DNA of 64,000 bases from Salvia splendens (GCF_004379255.2 NC_056037.1:16316902-16380901), one strand, 5' to 3'; positions 1 to 11,177 are shown, numbered from the stretch's first letter. The notes: generated from the letters alone by a model not told the origin. Numbers and translations are program-made.

Positions 1-83
1 CATCTGCAGAAGCCTTGATCTTTCAGCGCCTCCACAGCTCCCACGCTCGCTGCTACTAACCAAGCTTTGCTTGTAGAGCTCAT
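1..83 (-). CDS. Wound-induced protein (WIP, DUF3774) copy A, partial
   Basis: The complement reads from an ATG at 81-83 and runs off the left edge after 27 codons. It opens MSSTSKAWLVAASVGAVEAL and continues KDQGFCR, which is nearly the same as the start of copy B (MSSTRLVAASIGAVEALKDQ). This is the N-terminal part of the small plant wound-induced family (PF12609). Some Arabidopsis members are wound- or hypoxia-responsive; the biochemical role is unknown. A TATA-like stretch sits at about 148-160 on the minus strand (read TATAAATATAAATAC), 65-75 bp upstream of the start. It is divergent to copy B. The C-terminal half lies outside the window, so integrity cannot be judged. Confidence 0.85.
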   Translation of the reverse strand, partial: MSSTSKAWLVAASVGAVEALKDQGFCR

Positions 84-514
84 TTTTTTAGTAGAGATGA
101 ATTTAAATTGTTTTGTGTAGTGGAAGGAATGGGAGTATCTGTATTTATATTTATACTCCATACTGAGGTGAGGAGAAGATGGAGATTCACTTTTTAGTAG
201 TTTCAACGGCAAAGCCCGCTCCTGTTTTATAAAATACTCTATAATAGGCGATGAATCTGGGGGTTGGTTTCATTATTGGTCACATCAACATCTATCTATG
301 TGTGTGTTTAATCTTTTTGTGGCTAGTTGATGGTTTTTCTAAATACAGCGGCAATACCAGTGGTTTGACGTGGCAATAAACAACTAATAAATGACGTGGC
401 AATGAAAACAACCGGGGCAGTGCTGCTATATATATATGTATTCTCAATCTTAGTTTCCAACACCATCAAAACAAATCTACAATTTCTACAATCATCTCTA
501 TAACTCAAAGTAGA
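84..514. promoter_or_regulatory. Shared divergent promoter of WIP copies A and B
   Basis: This 431-bp spacer separates two head-to-head WIP genes. It has a minus-strand TATA-like stretch at about 148-160 for copy A and a plus-strand one at 427-440 (TATATATATATG) for copy B. Two copies of TGACGTGGCAAT lie at 366-377 and 392-403, 26 bp apart; each has the ACGTGGC core of ABRE/G-box (bZIP) sites. Part of this spacer recurs at 14030-14145 beside the copy C remnant. bZIP control is inference from the motif. Confidence 0.6.
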
Positions 515-748
515 ATGAGTTCGACAAGGTTAGTAGCGGCGAGCATTGGGGCGGTGGAGGCGCTGAAGGATCAGGGCTTCTGCCGATGGAATTACGCATT
601 GCGGCATCTACAGCAGCAAGCCAACTCCAATCTCAGATCTTACATTAATAAGCCCAGTAGAGTCTCGCCCCAACAACGTGAAAAGTCGAAGCAATCGGAG
701 GAGTCTCTTAGAACTGTCATGTATTTGAGCTCTTGGGCTCCCAATTAG
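515..748 (+). CDS. Wound-induced protein (WIP, DUF3774) copy B
   Basis: Complete 77-aa intronless reading frame. It has the family layout: a short N-terminus, the block AASIGAVEALKDQGFCRWNY, a basic Gln-rich middle (HLQQQAN, then SNLRSYINKP), a charged linker (QQREKSKQSEESLR) and the C-terminal signature MYLSSWAPN. No signal peptide or membrane segment is visible. The start is fixed by agreement with copies A, D and E and by a TATA-like run about 80 bp upstream. Small size is normal for PF12609. Function in this family is undefined; response to wounding or low oxygen is known for some relatives. I see no defect. Confidence 0.9.
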   Translation: MSSTRLVAASIGAVEALKDQGFCRWNYALRHLQQQANSNLRSYINKPSRVSPQQREKSKQSEESLRTVMYLSSWAPN

Positions 749-1710
749 AACTAGTCATACAATTCATCTTCCCCAATTTTGTACAGTTTATACCACAAAC
801 AGATATTATGTACTCCATGTTTCTCAAATTGAAGTTGGAAATTTATTCTCCATCTGCTGCCTATCCTTTTCTTTCATCTTTAGTAATTGTATCGCCATAT
901 TTTAACCTCATTACCTTCATATTATTTCATACACCTATCAGCTATCACAGCTAATTTTTCCATAAGATTGTTTAAGGAATAGGATGATAACAAAGAAAGA
1001 CACGTGATTTTAGGTGATATATTTTGTCTTTTAAATGAAAAGAGAAAATATAGTTTTATTGATATGATAGAGACTTTTTTTGAAAAAAAATACGAATATG
1101 ATATTTTTTATAGGATAACCAATATGGAGAGCTTGGGTTATAGCCAATGGCGGTCCACGTTGGGGCAGGCAATTTAACTTGTGTCTATATACTCTCTTCC
1201 CGCTATGAGTGATTTGAATATAGGATTTTCATGGTGATTTGAATATAGGATTTAAGAAAATGATACTATCCCCAACAGTGATGGAACTAGAAATTTAAAA
1301 AAAAAAACGGGCTAAATTAACGAAAGCGTAGCACAACATTCTTGTTATATGCGGAAGAGGCTAGCCTTCATTCCGCCGTATCCAAGATTATATTCGAAGT
1401 AGATATTAGTTCATTTTTATATGAACATAAATACAAATTAATTATAAGGATATTGTAAAATAAATTAATGTCTCAATTTGCTATTTTGGGATGTACAGAA
1501 TTTAAAGTCTTTTTTTACATTTTTTTTAATTTTAGGTAGTGGATCTCATACTCTACTAATTTTTAATTTTAGCCTTTGATTTAAAGATATAATGCTATTA
1601 TTTAACTGTATTTAGCAATTTAATAGTGACTTAGCAATATAACGCACACCTAAAAAGATTGATATATAACACTTTCCCCCACACGTTCTAAGACAAACAT
1701 AGACATTAAC
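749..1710. other. AT-rich stretch, no gene recognised
   Basis: Downstream of WIP B there are only short chance reading frames. A 24-bp phrase (GGTGATTTGAATATAGGATTT and a few flanking bases) is tandemly repeated near 1210-1255. I see no RNA gene or clear mobile element. Confidence 0.5.
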
Positions 1711-2977
1711 TGCCTCAAAACTCCCTAACTTTTCAGGTTGTGACACCACACATCCCTAACAAAAAAAAATATCGTCAGAGGACCCCAACATTAAATATAA
1801 TCACGAATCATGTTTTTTAGCCATTTTTCGGACGAAAATGCCCAAATGGCTTGAAGGGCATTTTTGGCAATCCCTAAATTCGCTGACATATGAATTTTGT
1901 CACATTTCTATCAACAACTTCTTATGTGATTTTCTAATAAGTTCTGGTACTTCATACGTGATTAAGGTTTTGTCAATATTTGTACACAAAAAAACTTCTT
2001 ATATAAAACTTCTTATATTCCTCTATTTCTAGTTAGTGGTAACAATATACTAGTAATATCATGTAGGAAATTCATTGAGAAACAACAAAAAATATGGAAA
2101 ATTGAAGTTATATATTTATGAAATAAAATTTGAATCAATAATTAATAGTATAAAAAATATTTCACATTTAATTAAATGATACAGTAATTATTTTCTTGAA
2201 AACACTGACATTTAAAATATTATTTAATTATATATCATCGAACTAAATCTAAGCCTAACTTTAAGACACTTTTATATTTATTGATATTTTATTAAGAATT
2301 TTAATTTAGGTCAAACTGAAATTTTTAACATATCATATGAATATTCAGTCTTTATATATAAATTGCATAGTTTCTTGTCATTCATTATAAAATTGAATAA
2401 AGAGTAATATTTTAAAAATATTCAACCATGTGACATTAGCTATTTAATTCTTGGAGATTTTTTTTATTAATAATAGTATCTGAAATTAATACAATGTAAA
2501 TTTATAAATTAATACTGCAAAATTAAGATACTTTCATAATAAATAAAATCTATCGATAAATCAAGGTAAAAAACAAATAAATATTAGGGGAAATAGAAAC
2601 ATCGAAAAATACCAGAAAATGAGTTTTATAAGGAAGAAAGTGTCCCATTTTATTATTTTCATATTAATTAATACAGATAATTATAAATAAATATATTATA
2701 AAAAAATTAGAAAGTGTAAATAATTACAAAATTTTAATTACGTATGAAGTATCAGATATTATTAGAAAATTACATAAGAAGTTGCTGACAAAAATGTGGC
2801 AGAAATCACATGTCAACAATATAATGGAGTGACAAAAATGCCCTTTTAGGGTCTGAGGGTATTTTGGTCCGAAAAAATATGATTCATGATTATATTTATG
2901 TTGCAGTCCTCTGGCGATATTTTTTTTGTTATGGACCTGTGGTATCATAACCCAAAAAGTTAGGGAGTTTTGAGGCA
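1711..2977. mobile_element. Foldback element with long terminal inverted repeats (MULE-like, class uncertain)
   Basis: The sequence from 1711 (TGCCTCAAAACTCCCTAACT) to about 1990 recurs inverted from about 2977 back to 2724. Shared blocks include a run around AAAAAATATCG, the phrase AATCACGAATCATG and the arm ACTTCTTATGTGATTTTCTAA. The middle (about 1990-2724) is AT-rich and has no transposase. I could not find a clean target duplication. Long inverted repeats with no coding capacity suggest a non-autonomous MULE or foldback element. A diverged relative of one terminus lies at 62660-62830. Confidence 0.6.
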
Positions 2978-3706
2978 ATTCACTCTAAGAATTATTGTAA
3001 ATATATAAAGAATTCAATAGTACTATTAAATTTCTATCAAATGTATCCCAATCCATTTTTACGGATTCCCAATTTTGCCCCCTTTCTCCCTCTTAACACT
3101 CTCAGTCTCTCTCCTTCCCCAATTCCTTTCTCTCCATCCATTCTCTCACCGCCTCGACTACTCCCCTTTGTAAAATGGCGGATAGAACCGGCTAAGGCCC
3201 CGCTGGAGCAGGGTAGCTGGGCCTTGGCCTTAGCTGGTTCCGTTAGTGACCTCCATCCTTTAAAAATAAAAATTATTTCCATTTTGGATCGTGCCTTAAA
3301 AATATAAATATTTTAAACCATCTATGATAGGATGTGGATACCATAATCCACTAATTACTTTACTCATTTTTCTTTTCATTTCTCTTACTTTACCAATTCG
3401 TTTCTCTTGCTTTACCGATTATGGATTAAAACATGTTTCATTTCAAAAGTTTCTATTTTTCCAAGAAGGATATGGCATTACTATTAATTAAGTTAAGTGA
3501 AAAGAATAAAGTATGAGAGATGGTAAAATAAGAGAGATAAAGAGAGAGAGAGTAAACTATGAAAGAGAAGAAAATAAGACATGTTTTGTTTTTATTTAAA
3601 AGTGCAAATCAATCACTTATACTGAGGTATCCAAAAAGGGGAAATCAATCACTTGCGGTGGGACAGAGTGAGTTTATATTAATACATCCGTCTTTTTAAA
3701 ATAGTA
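2978..3706. other. No gene; contains a GC-rich inverted repeat
   Basis: No gene is recognised. The stretch 3186-3239 is a short hairpin: AACCGGCTAAGGCC at 3186-3199 pairs with GGCCTTAGCTGGTT at 3226-3239 (13 of 14 positions) across a 26-nt loop. The reading frame across it is low-complexity (Pro/Ser/Leu) and not convincing. Confidence 0.45.
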
Positions 3707-3924
3707 CTCCATCCGTCCCTCTGTAGATGAGTTTTATTCCTTTTTATATTGTCCGACTATAGTTGAGCCATTTTTTTAGAAAAAATAACAGCATTTAGTA
3801 TTTTTTTTCTTCTTAAACTTCATTATATTTCCTACTTTATTTTTTCTCCATTTAACTCACTTTGCACATTTTTCTTAAAACTCATGTCCAGAAAATTGTC
3901 TTTCCTACATAGGGATGGAGAGAG
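3707..3924. mobile_element. Stowaway-like MITE
   Basis: 218 bp bounded by TA at 3705-3706 and 3925-3926. The termini are CTCCATCCGTCCCTCTGTAG and, inverted, CTCTCTCCATCCCTATGTAG, matching the CTCCCTCCGTCC consensus of Stowaway (Tc1/mariner) MITEs. No coding sequence. Confidence 0.8.
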
Positions 3925-4060
3925 TAACTATTTTTATTTTGGCATGTTCCTTAAAATTAGAATCTTTCTATTTTAGAAAAAACATTTTCTCTTTAATGAA
4001 GTGAGTCATTCTCCACTAATAATAATTCAATCATTTTTTTTCTATTTCACCTTTATTTTA

Positions 4061-4305
4061 CTACCTCTGTATTTTAAAAATAGAAACTTTTGAAACAACA
4101 CAGATTTTAAAGCATAATTGGTAAGGTAAGAGAGAAGAAGAGAAAAATTTGTAAAATAAAAAAGAGGAAGAAAAAATATTGGAATTAATGTTAGTGGATT
4201 ATGAGGTCCACTTTATTGTAGTGATATAACGGTAAATAAATTGATGTATATGGGTTTATACAGACTAAAATGAAAAGAGTTATTATTTTTAAAATATAGA
4301 GATAG
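4061..4305. mobile_element. Stowaway-like MITE
   Basis: 245 bp flanked by TA at 4059-4060 and 4306-4307. The termini are CTACCTCTGTATTTTAAAAA and, inverted, CTATCTCTATATTTTAAAAA. Non-coding and AT-rich, typical of Stowaway. Confidence 0.75.
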
Positions 4306-4378
4306 TACCAATTATAAATTAAAACTCATGTCATTATAAAATAAAATAAATTAAAAGACGAAGATAGTATACATAGGG

Positions 4379-5062
4379 ATATGATCAATTGCTAACTAGG
4401 AGTAATTAGCAATCCCAAATTAAGACCAAATCTTAGCCATTGGATTTGGAGATCTAGTGGTTGAAATAATGTCACGTGGATTATATTTTAAATTAAAAAT
4501 TATTAAATAAACTTAAAGGATATTAATGGCAATTCTTATACTATATGTTAGTTAAAACTAACCACAGTCTCTCCTCAAAATCATCTTAAAATTTTAAATA
4601 TACGTAATTCTCTCTATTTAAATTATTTTTCGTAAAAAATATATCAAATTAAAGGTAATTCTATAAGGATTCAAACGAGATCTCAATTGCAAATGTTCTG
4701 ACGATGATTTCGGATGATGAAATTTTATAATTTTTATTTTAATTTTTGTATATATTGATAAGCAGATATTATATGAATAAATGCATCAAAGAATCTCAAT
4801 AGAATGCATGTACAATATCAATGAAACTGTATTAATATTTTTTGGTATTGTATTGAGATTTTCATGTCAATGTGTTGATATTTGTAATACACTATGTTGA
4901 TATAAAAAAACGTGAAAATTATTATGTTATAACAGATTTACTATTTTACCCTATTGTTGATATTTTATCTACTATTTATTGAAATCTGTGAGCTTTAATT
5001 TCATTCACTCATTTTAAGATCTACTGATGTAAGATTGGTCTTAATTGTGAATTGGATACTAT
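4379..5062. mobile_element. Possible small inverted-repeat element
   Basis: Near the left end, 4410-4440 reads CAATCCCAAATTAAGACC followed by AAATCTTA. Near 5030-5060 the complement reads CAATTCACAATTAAGACC followed by AATCTTA. The interior is AT-rich and non-coding. Boundaries and class are uncertain and no target duplication is assigned. Confidence 0.35.
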
Positions 5063-5330
5063 ATGCATTTTAACATGACCCAGTATACATATAGCCATAG
5101 TTCAATATGTACTCCGGTTTAATATAGGTGGCAAGCGGGTGCATCTGTATGTTTGAAAACCTTTGGTGCAGTTTGATATCTATATATGTTTCCTTTTCAT
5201 TTTGTCAACAACTAGTAGTAAATTTATGTGAAGTAATTTTATGTTTTGTTTTCATTTTGTCAACTACTTATAATTTTATGTAAATATTTAACTTACAATT
5301 TTATTCCCATATCGATGTCATTGACACTAA

Positions 5331-5843
5331 AGTCATGTTTGGTTGCCAGGATTCTATCGAGAAAAGTAATCTGATTCCTTAAATTTTAAATTCCTGTGTT
5401 TGTTTCGGTTTTTATTTAAACTGTGAAATTAATCAAAATCCCTAGAACGAGGAAAGTTAGTACAACTTTCTATGATTCTGAATCTTAACTTTTCTTAGGT
5501 ATTCTTTTTCCTAATTTTAGGATTCTTACATATTGAATGCAATATAGTATAATAATAATAATAATAATAATAATAATTACAATATTTTTAAAATAATTGA
5601 AAATTACAAATCATACTTAATTTCAGTATAATAAATAACTATGATTAAAATTACCATAATTATAACTATATTTAATAATATTTCATCATAGAAATGAATA
5701 ATTTATTAAATAATTAAAATATAATTAAATAATATAAATCGTATAATAAATACTGATTATTATATTTTATAAATTGATAATTAATCAATAAAGTCATATT
5801 GAAATTTTAAATTACAAAATTTATTCAATTACAATATCGTAAA

Positions 5844-5887
<44 letters not shown>

Positions 5888-6238
5888 TTTATTAATATAA
5901 CAAATAGGTATAATACTCCACGTAACTATAATTATAATCATATTATTATATATTACGATGGATAATCCAATTTAAACTATCCACTCGTAATAATAAATAT
6001 ACTAATATAATTATTATTGTAATTAATAATTATTAAAAATTGTACATTATTATTCTTTTTTATAAATAAAAAATAATAAGTATATTTTTAGTTTGGTTTT
6101 TAAATTAAATATAAATTTAAAATCTTGATATTTTCCAAACACATGAAAGTAAAGTTACTAGGAATCATAATCACGGGATTCATTTTCCCAGGATTAATTT
6201 CCTTACCAACTTTACTTTCCCGTCAACCAAAGATGGCC
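5331..6238. mobile_element. Tourist-like (PIF/Harbinger) MITE with AAT microsatellites
   Basis: 908 bp flanked by TAA at 5328-5330 and 6239-6241. The termini are AGTCATGTTTGGTTG and, inverted, GGCCATCTTTGGTTG (11 of 15 identical). The interior is very AT-rich and holds two (AAT)n runs at about 5549-5577 and 5847-5886. No open frame of note. A 3-bp TWA duplication fits PIF/Harbinger. Confidence 0.6.
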
Positions 6239-6324
6239 TAAAAGTATTTCACATCTTTTGATTAATTTAATTACTTATACTTGAATTCTCTTGATTGTTC
6301 GTTTAATTGATTTTGTTCTATAAT

Positions 6325-6468
6325 TGTTCGGATTGTCGACTGCAACAGACGTTTGATATTGTCCGCTTTGAGTCAAGCTCAGTCGACACACATCGTGACA
6401 TTACGGGCCAGTCTCGAACTTGAGTTCGAATCATGCCCCACCCCACTCGACCTGGCTCTGATACCACT
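6325..6468 (-). repeat. LTR-end fragment with copia-type primer-binding site
   Basis: On the minus strand 6467-6453 reads GTGGTATCAGAGCCA, the usual plant copia primer-binding site complementary to initiator tRNA-Met, directly after the end of the LTR at 6469. About 110 bp further on there is a second LTR-end-like stretch (complement CAATCCGAACA at about 6325-6335). A primer site beyond a 3' LTR is unexpected. It suggests a tandem LTR-internal-LTR remnant rather than a simple element. Confidence 0.45.
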
Positions 6469-8152
6469 TGTTCGGATATTGTCTGCTTTAGGTCAAGTCC
6501 GCACGGATTTATTTTTGGGTCACTCCCAAAACACCTCAAACTGATTAGAATTGGACAGGAATTACATACACCTTCCAACTTCCATCAAACCCCGATATAG
6601 GATGGATTTGTACTCAACAATAATCATTTAGGTGATTAGCTAATTCTTGAATGAAAATAGACATAACTATACTAACCAATAGATCATATAGTTAAGTAGG
6701 ACATAAGAACAATTAACTTGATTATCAATAGAATCTTAGAGGATTGGGATCTTGTATGAGAGCTATGATCCTAGATTTTTAGGAGTTAAACACTAGATAT
6801 TACAAGGGACAGCTTGATGCTAAGAGATAATCCATGGACTCGGTAGTTGGATATAAAGCTTTATCTAATTCAGCGATCTGTTGTGGAAATTGAGATATAT
6901 AAATCTTGCCAGGCGAAAATTACACGGAAAATAAAACAATGAAGATTACACTGAAAATAACTGAACAAAAATTACACAGAAAACTTGTGGAAAGTGGTAA
7001 GCCGAGTCGAGGAGTCCTCTTTCCGCAAAACGAGATACGCCCCGGTAGTGCTCTCGGTTTGGCGTGTCGTCCCCAAAGATAAAACGGCTTCGTCTCTGAA
7101 GTAGCAGCACCGTTAGCAACAGAGCTCCGGCGAACGGGAGTAAGGCAGGGGCAGAGCTTCGATGGGGAAAACTATGCAAAGAAGGAGAGAGCATGTATGC
7201 AAGAACGCTTGTGTATGTTCTGTCCAGAATGCAATGGATGCATGCCTATTTATAGGCCAAGTCCACATGCAGGTCATTGATGGAGTCAACAGCCATTATG
7301 TGTGCCATGATGGCTTGACTGTAACCGCCGGGGGTTATTGACTGGTGCACTAGCCAGTGGGAGCTGAAGAGACACGACGCACCTGGACATGCTACACGAA
7401 AGGATACACCATGGACCAACGGGGTCCATCGGGGACCTTTTGTCTCCCGTTATTCATCGGGGTCCAGTGGGGACCTTTTGACTCCCGTTGTGAGTCGGGG
7501 TCCAGCGGGGACCTTTTGACTCCCGTTGTGCATCGGGGTCCATGACGTGGACCAGGACCCGTCGGGGATAGTGTGGAGTTTGGGTTGGTCTAAAAAGAAC
7601 AAGCGGGGCACGAATCACGCTCAACGACTAGCTCCAAAGAACAGCCCAAAGACCACCCAAAGACTAATTGCCAAGAACCAAGATCCCAGGCACCAGACAC
7701 CAGGCACCAGGTGCACAGGGCACGGGTCAAGGGACATGGGTCATGGAGCACGGTGCACGGTGCCCGGTGCACGGTGCGCGGCTTGTGGGCGGGCGGCGCG
7801 CGTGTGTGCTCGTGTGGGCTCTGTCACCCATCTTATTCCACGATAATTATTACACATGATAATTCATCTGATTAAATACTTCATCAAAGAAGTTTATCAT
7901 CCTCGATGTGGGATAATTAACACCTAGTTAATTAATCCCTTAGTCATCTCGCATAGCTCATTTCTAGATTTATTGTGACAAACTTTAATATATTATTTCA
8001 CACTCACCGGGAATTGAATTTGAGAAAAAGAATATACTACGGTCATCTACTCGGAACGTAGATCGACGTTATTGCATTTAATTTTACAAAATTAAATGTC
8101 TTGTAACATTTATTATTAGTCAAAAAACATTTGACCAAGCATGATTCCAACA
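6469..8152 (-). repeat. 3' LTR of a decayed copia element
   Basis: On the minus strand it begins TGTTGGAATCATGC at 8152 and ends TCCGAACA at 6469, a TG..CA LTR of about 1.68 kb. A polypurine tract (ATGTGGGGGAT) lies just outside at 8153-8163. A minus-strand TATA box (CCTATAAATAGG) lies at about 7246-7258. The U3 part holds 3.2 copies of a 38-bp repeat at 7421-7543 and a GC-rich degenerate CACGG/GTGCA tract at 7685-7790. The first 450 bp or so match the truncated 5' LTR at 10665-11106. Confidence 0.7.
7421..7543. repeat. 38-bp tandem repeat in LTR U3, 3.2 copies
   Basis: Units start at 7421, 7459, 7497 and 7535 (partial), each beginning GGGGTCCA and containing GGGGACCTTTTG then CTCCCGTT. Differences are a few point changes. 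It lies upstream of the LTR TATA box, where plant LTRs often carry enhancer-like repeats. Confidence 0.85.
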
Positions 8153-8735
8153 ATCCCCCACATGAGTGGAAATTGCCAAATGCATATGTATGCAGACACA
8201 AGCTCAACCCTCAAGAGGTATGTAAGCATAAGGATACGTAGTTTTTGGCTTTGAACCATCCCTAGTCAACACCATCGGATACACAAGCGGACTAGTAGCG
8301 CGATGCTTTGAACTATTCCTCCACGGCATGCACCGAGACAATGATGTTAACACTTAAACACCTCAACCTCATCCGTTCTCACGTTTTGTGTCCATTTCAG
8401 GCCTTGGACACCAGTTTGGATTCATAAGTGTATTGTTTGAAGCGGCCCCACTTCACACTTACATAGGTGATTCCTCGTTAAGTATCTTGCCATACTTAGT
8501 CTCCTTGAGAACTTCTTCTCAACGAGATCCTTTAGGGATCATTAAAAGTCATAGTCTTAACCTCACCACTAGGCAAGTTTTCCAACACTCTATTACGCTC
8601 TAGGGAATAGATATAGATGAGTGTTTCACACGAACTCTCATAGCTTAGTTTTCCCATTGAACCAAGTTCTTGGGATCTCCAGTCATCATGGTTGGGTTAC
8701 CACTATGACAATTCTTTAGTTTCAGGATTTCAAAC

Positions 8736-9216
8736 TAGGGCTGACAATTTTTGACACGACACGATAACACGACACGAACCGGCACGAAATTAATGGGTTT
8801 GGGTCAGAGCTTATTGGGTTCGTGTCCTTAACGGGTCGAAAATTTCGTGTCATGTTCGTGTCGGGTTCGTGTTATCCGTTAACAATACGTGTTCGTGTTG
8901 GGTTCGTGTTATCCGTTAACAAATAATATTTTAACATTATTAATTCTTATTATTTTCATTTTCAATATTTATTAAATTGACTCTCATAGTCTCATATGGT
9001 CATATCTCATTTAAATCATTTAAATATTTAATCACTTTCCAATACGTGTTATTATCGTGTCGTGCGTGTCGTGTTCGTGTCTGAGGGTAGCGGGTCATGT
9101 TCGTGTTCGTGTTTGGGGTTTTCTTAACAGGCCGTGTTCGTGTTTGTTGTTATCGTGTTCGTGTTGTTATGGTGTCGACACGATAATGACCCGACACGCA
9201 CGATTTGCCACCCCTA
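8736..9216. mobile_element. hAT-like non-autonomous element
   Basis: 481 bp with a perfect 8-bp target duplication TTTCAAAC at 8728-8735 and 9217-9224. The ends are TAGGGCTGACAAT and, inverted, TAGGGGTGGCAAA. The interior is built of degenerate CGTGTTCGTGT and ACACGACACG repeats, so it could fold back on itself. No transposase. 8-bp duplications and TAGGGGTG ends fit hAT. It inserted at the very end of the copia pol reading frame. Confidence 0.85.
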
Positions 9217-10665
9217 TTTCAAACCCATTCCTTCTAGCAATTTATTCATTTGATCACGATTTAACCCTTTCCATAGCGGATCCGCTAGATTATCCAATGA
9301 CTTCACATAGTCAATTGTAATCACCCCTGTTGTGATCAAATGTCTCACGGTATTATGTCGTCGACGAATGTGTCGAGACTTACCATTGTACAAGCCACTG
9401 TTTGCCCTCCCAATAGCGGCTTGGCTATCACAGTGAATTAACACTGGAGGCACGGGCTTTGACCAACATGGAATATCTTCAAGGAAGTTTTTAAGCCATT
9501 CGGCTTCTTCCGCGGCTTTATCTAAAGCTATGAATTCAGATTCCATAGTGGATCAGGTTACACATGTCTGTTTCGTGGATTTCCACGAGACAGCACCACC
9601 CCCATTAGTAAAGACATATCCACTTGTTGAAAGTGAGTCTTTGTTATGGGATATCCAATTTGCATCGCAGTACCGGGGGTATCTCGAAAAGTGTAGCCCA
9701 TGATTTTGAGTATATTTGAGATACCTCAAAACTCTTACAAGAGCTTTCCAATGCTCTTTGCTTGGATTGCTCGTATAACGACTCAACTTGTTCACGACGC
9801 AAACAATATTATGTCGAGTGCAATTAGTAAGATACATAATGCATCCAATGACCCGTGCATAATCTTCTTGTGCAACGGGCTCACCCAGGTTCTTGCTCAA
9901 GTGAACATTGAGCTCTATAGGCGTCTTAGCCGGAATGCCATCATAGGCATCTTAGCCGGAATGCCATCATAGGCATTGAACCTCTTTAATACTTTCTCAA
10001 CATAATGAGATTGTGTTAATGTGATTCCTTCATGTCGAAGTTTCTCTTTAACATGGCTTTCGTGTCGTTAATCACTTGGGTGTTACTACCCATGATTAAC
10101 ATATCATCAACGTAGAGACACACTATAACGTATCCATTATCTGTGTTCTTAATGTAGACACATTTGTCACATTCGTTGAATTTAAATCCATTTGATAACA
10201 TCACGTTATCAAATTTTAAGTGCCACTACAACGACGTTTGTTTCAATCCATAGAGGGATTTAACCAGCTTGCATACCTTTTTCTCTTGTCCAAGTACTAC
10301 AAAACCTTCAGGTTGTTCCATATAGATTTCATCTTCAAGGTCACCATTTAGAAACGCAGTCTTAACATCCATTTGATGAATCTCAAGATTGTGTACAACA
10401 GCAATCGCGAGAAGCACTCGAATTGATATAATCCTCGTTACAGGTGAGTAGGTATCGAAGAAATCGTACCCTTCCTTTTGTTTAAAGCCTTTCACTACCA
10501 ATCTAGCTTTATACTTGTCCACTGTTCCATCGACCTTAAACTTTCTTTTAAGGACCAATTTGCATCCTGAAGGTTTAGCACCTTCACGTAGATCAACCAA
10601 CACCCACGTGTGGTTTAGCAAAATTGAATCAATTTCGCTTTGAACAGCTTCTTTCCAATGCAACC
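9217..10665 (-). pseudogene. Copia pol remnant: reverse transcriptase and RNase H
   Basis: Read on the minus strand from 10665. It starts inside RVT_2 (WKEAVQSEIDSILLNHTW), then DVKTAFLNGDLEDEIYMEQP, the catalytic CLYVDDMLIMGSN near 10110, and the RNase H part with [28 protein letters not shown] and a terminal GMGLK. Breaks: an in-frame TAG replaces the codon before WHLKFDN (about 10225), a 26-bp tandem duplication at 9920-9971 shifts the frame, and a TGA interrupts KQTCVT/STMES (about 9550). gag, protease and integrase are absent, and the 5' LTR fragment is fused directly to RT. The element is dead. Confidence 0.88.
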
Positions 10666-11106
10666 CGGAACCCGACACCCGGCACCCGATGCACGGGGCA
10701 CGGGTCACGGTGCACGGTGCGCGGTACGCGGCTCGCGGGCGTGCGGCGGTGGCGCGCGTGCGCGCATGTGGGCTCTGTCACCCGTCTTATTCCATGATAA
10801 TGATTACACATGATAATTCATCTGATTAAATACTTCATCAAAGAAGTTTATCATCCCCGATGTGGGATAATTAACACCTAGTTAATTAATCCCTTAGTCT
10901 TCTCACATAGCTCATTTCTATCTTTATTGTGACCAACTTTAATATATTATTTCTCACTCACCGGGAATCGGATTTGAGAAAATGAATATACTACGGTCAT
11001 CTACTCGGAACATAAATCGACGTTATTGCATTTAATTTCACAAAATTAAATTTCTTGTAATATTTATTATTAGTCAAAAAATATTTGACCAAGTACGATT
11101 CCAACA
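10665..11106 (-). repeat. Truncated 5' LTR of the copia element
   Basis: On the minus strand it starts TGTTGGAATCGTACTTGG at 11106 and matches the first 450 bp or so of the LTR ending at 8152, including AATTCATCTGATTAAATACT and the GC-rich CACGG tract. It then joins RT coding sequence directly at about 10660, so the rest of the LTR, the primer site, gag, protease and integrase were deleted. Confidence 0.75.
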
Positions 11107-11177
11107 CGATAGTCCTACCAACGCTAGAAACACATAAATAGCTTACCAACACTAGAAAGGCGCAGATAAAGAGGTTA

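Noticed and set aside
3041..3307. 88-aa Pro/Ser/Leu-rich frame
   Set aside because: Low complexity from a pyrimidine-rich tract, with an equally long frame on the opposite strand.
6318..6578. Open frames on both strands near the primer site
   Set aside because: They cover LTR and primer-binding sequence only, with no homology to a protein family.
7526..7859. Arg/Gly/His-rich open frames
   Set aside because: They are translations of the degenerate CACGG/GTGCA tract in the copia LTR.
9057..9320. Cys/Ser/Val-rich frame
   Set aside because: It is the CGTGTTCGTGT repeat of the hAT element read in one frame.
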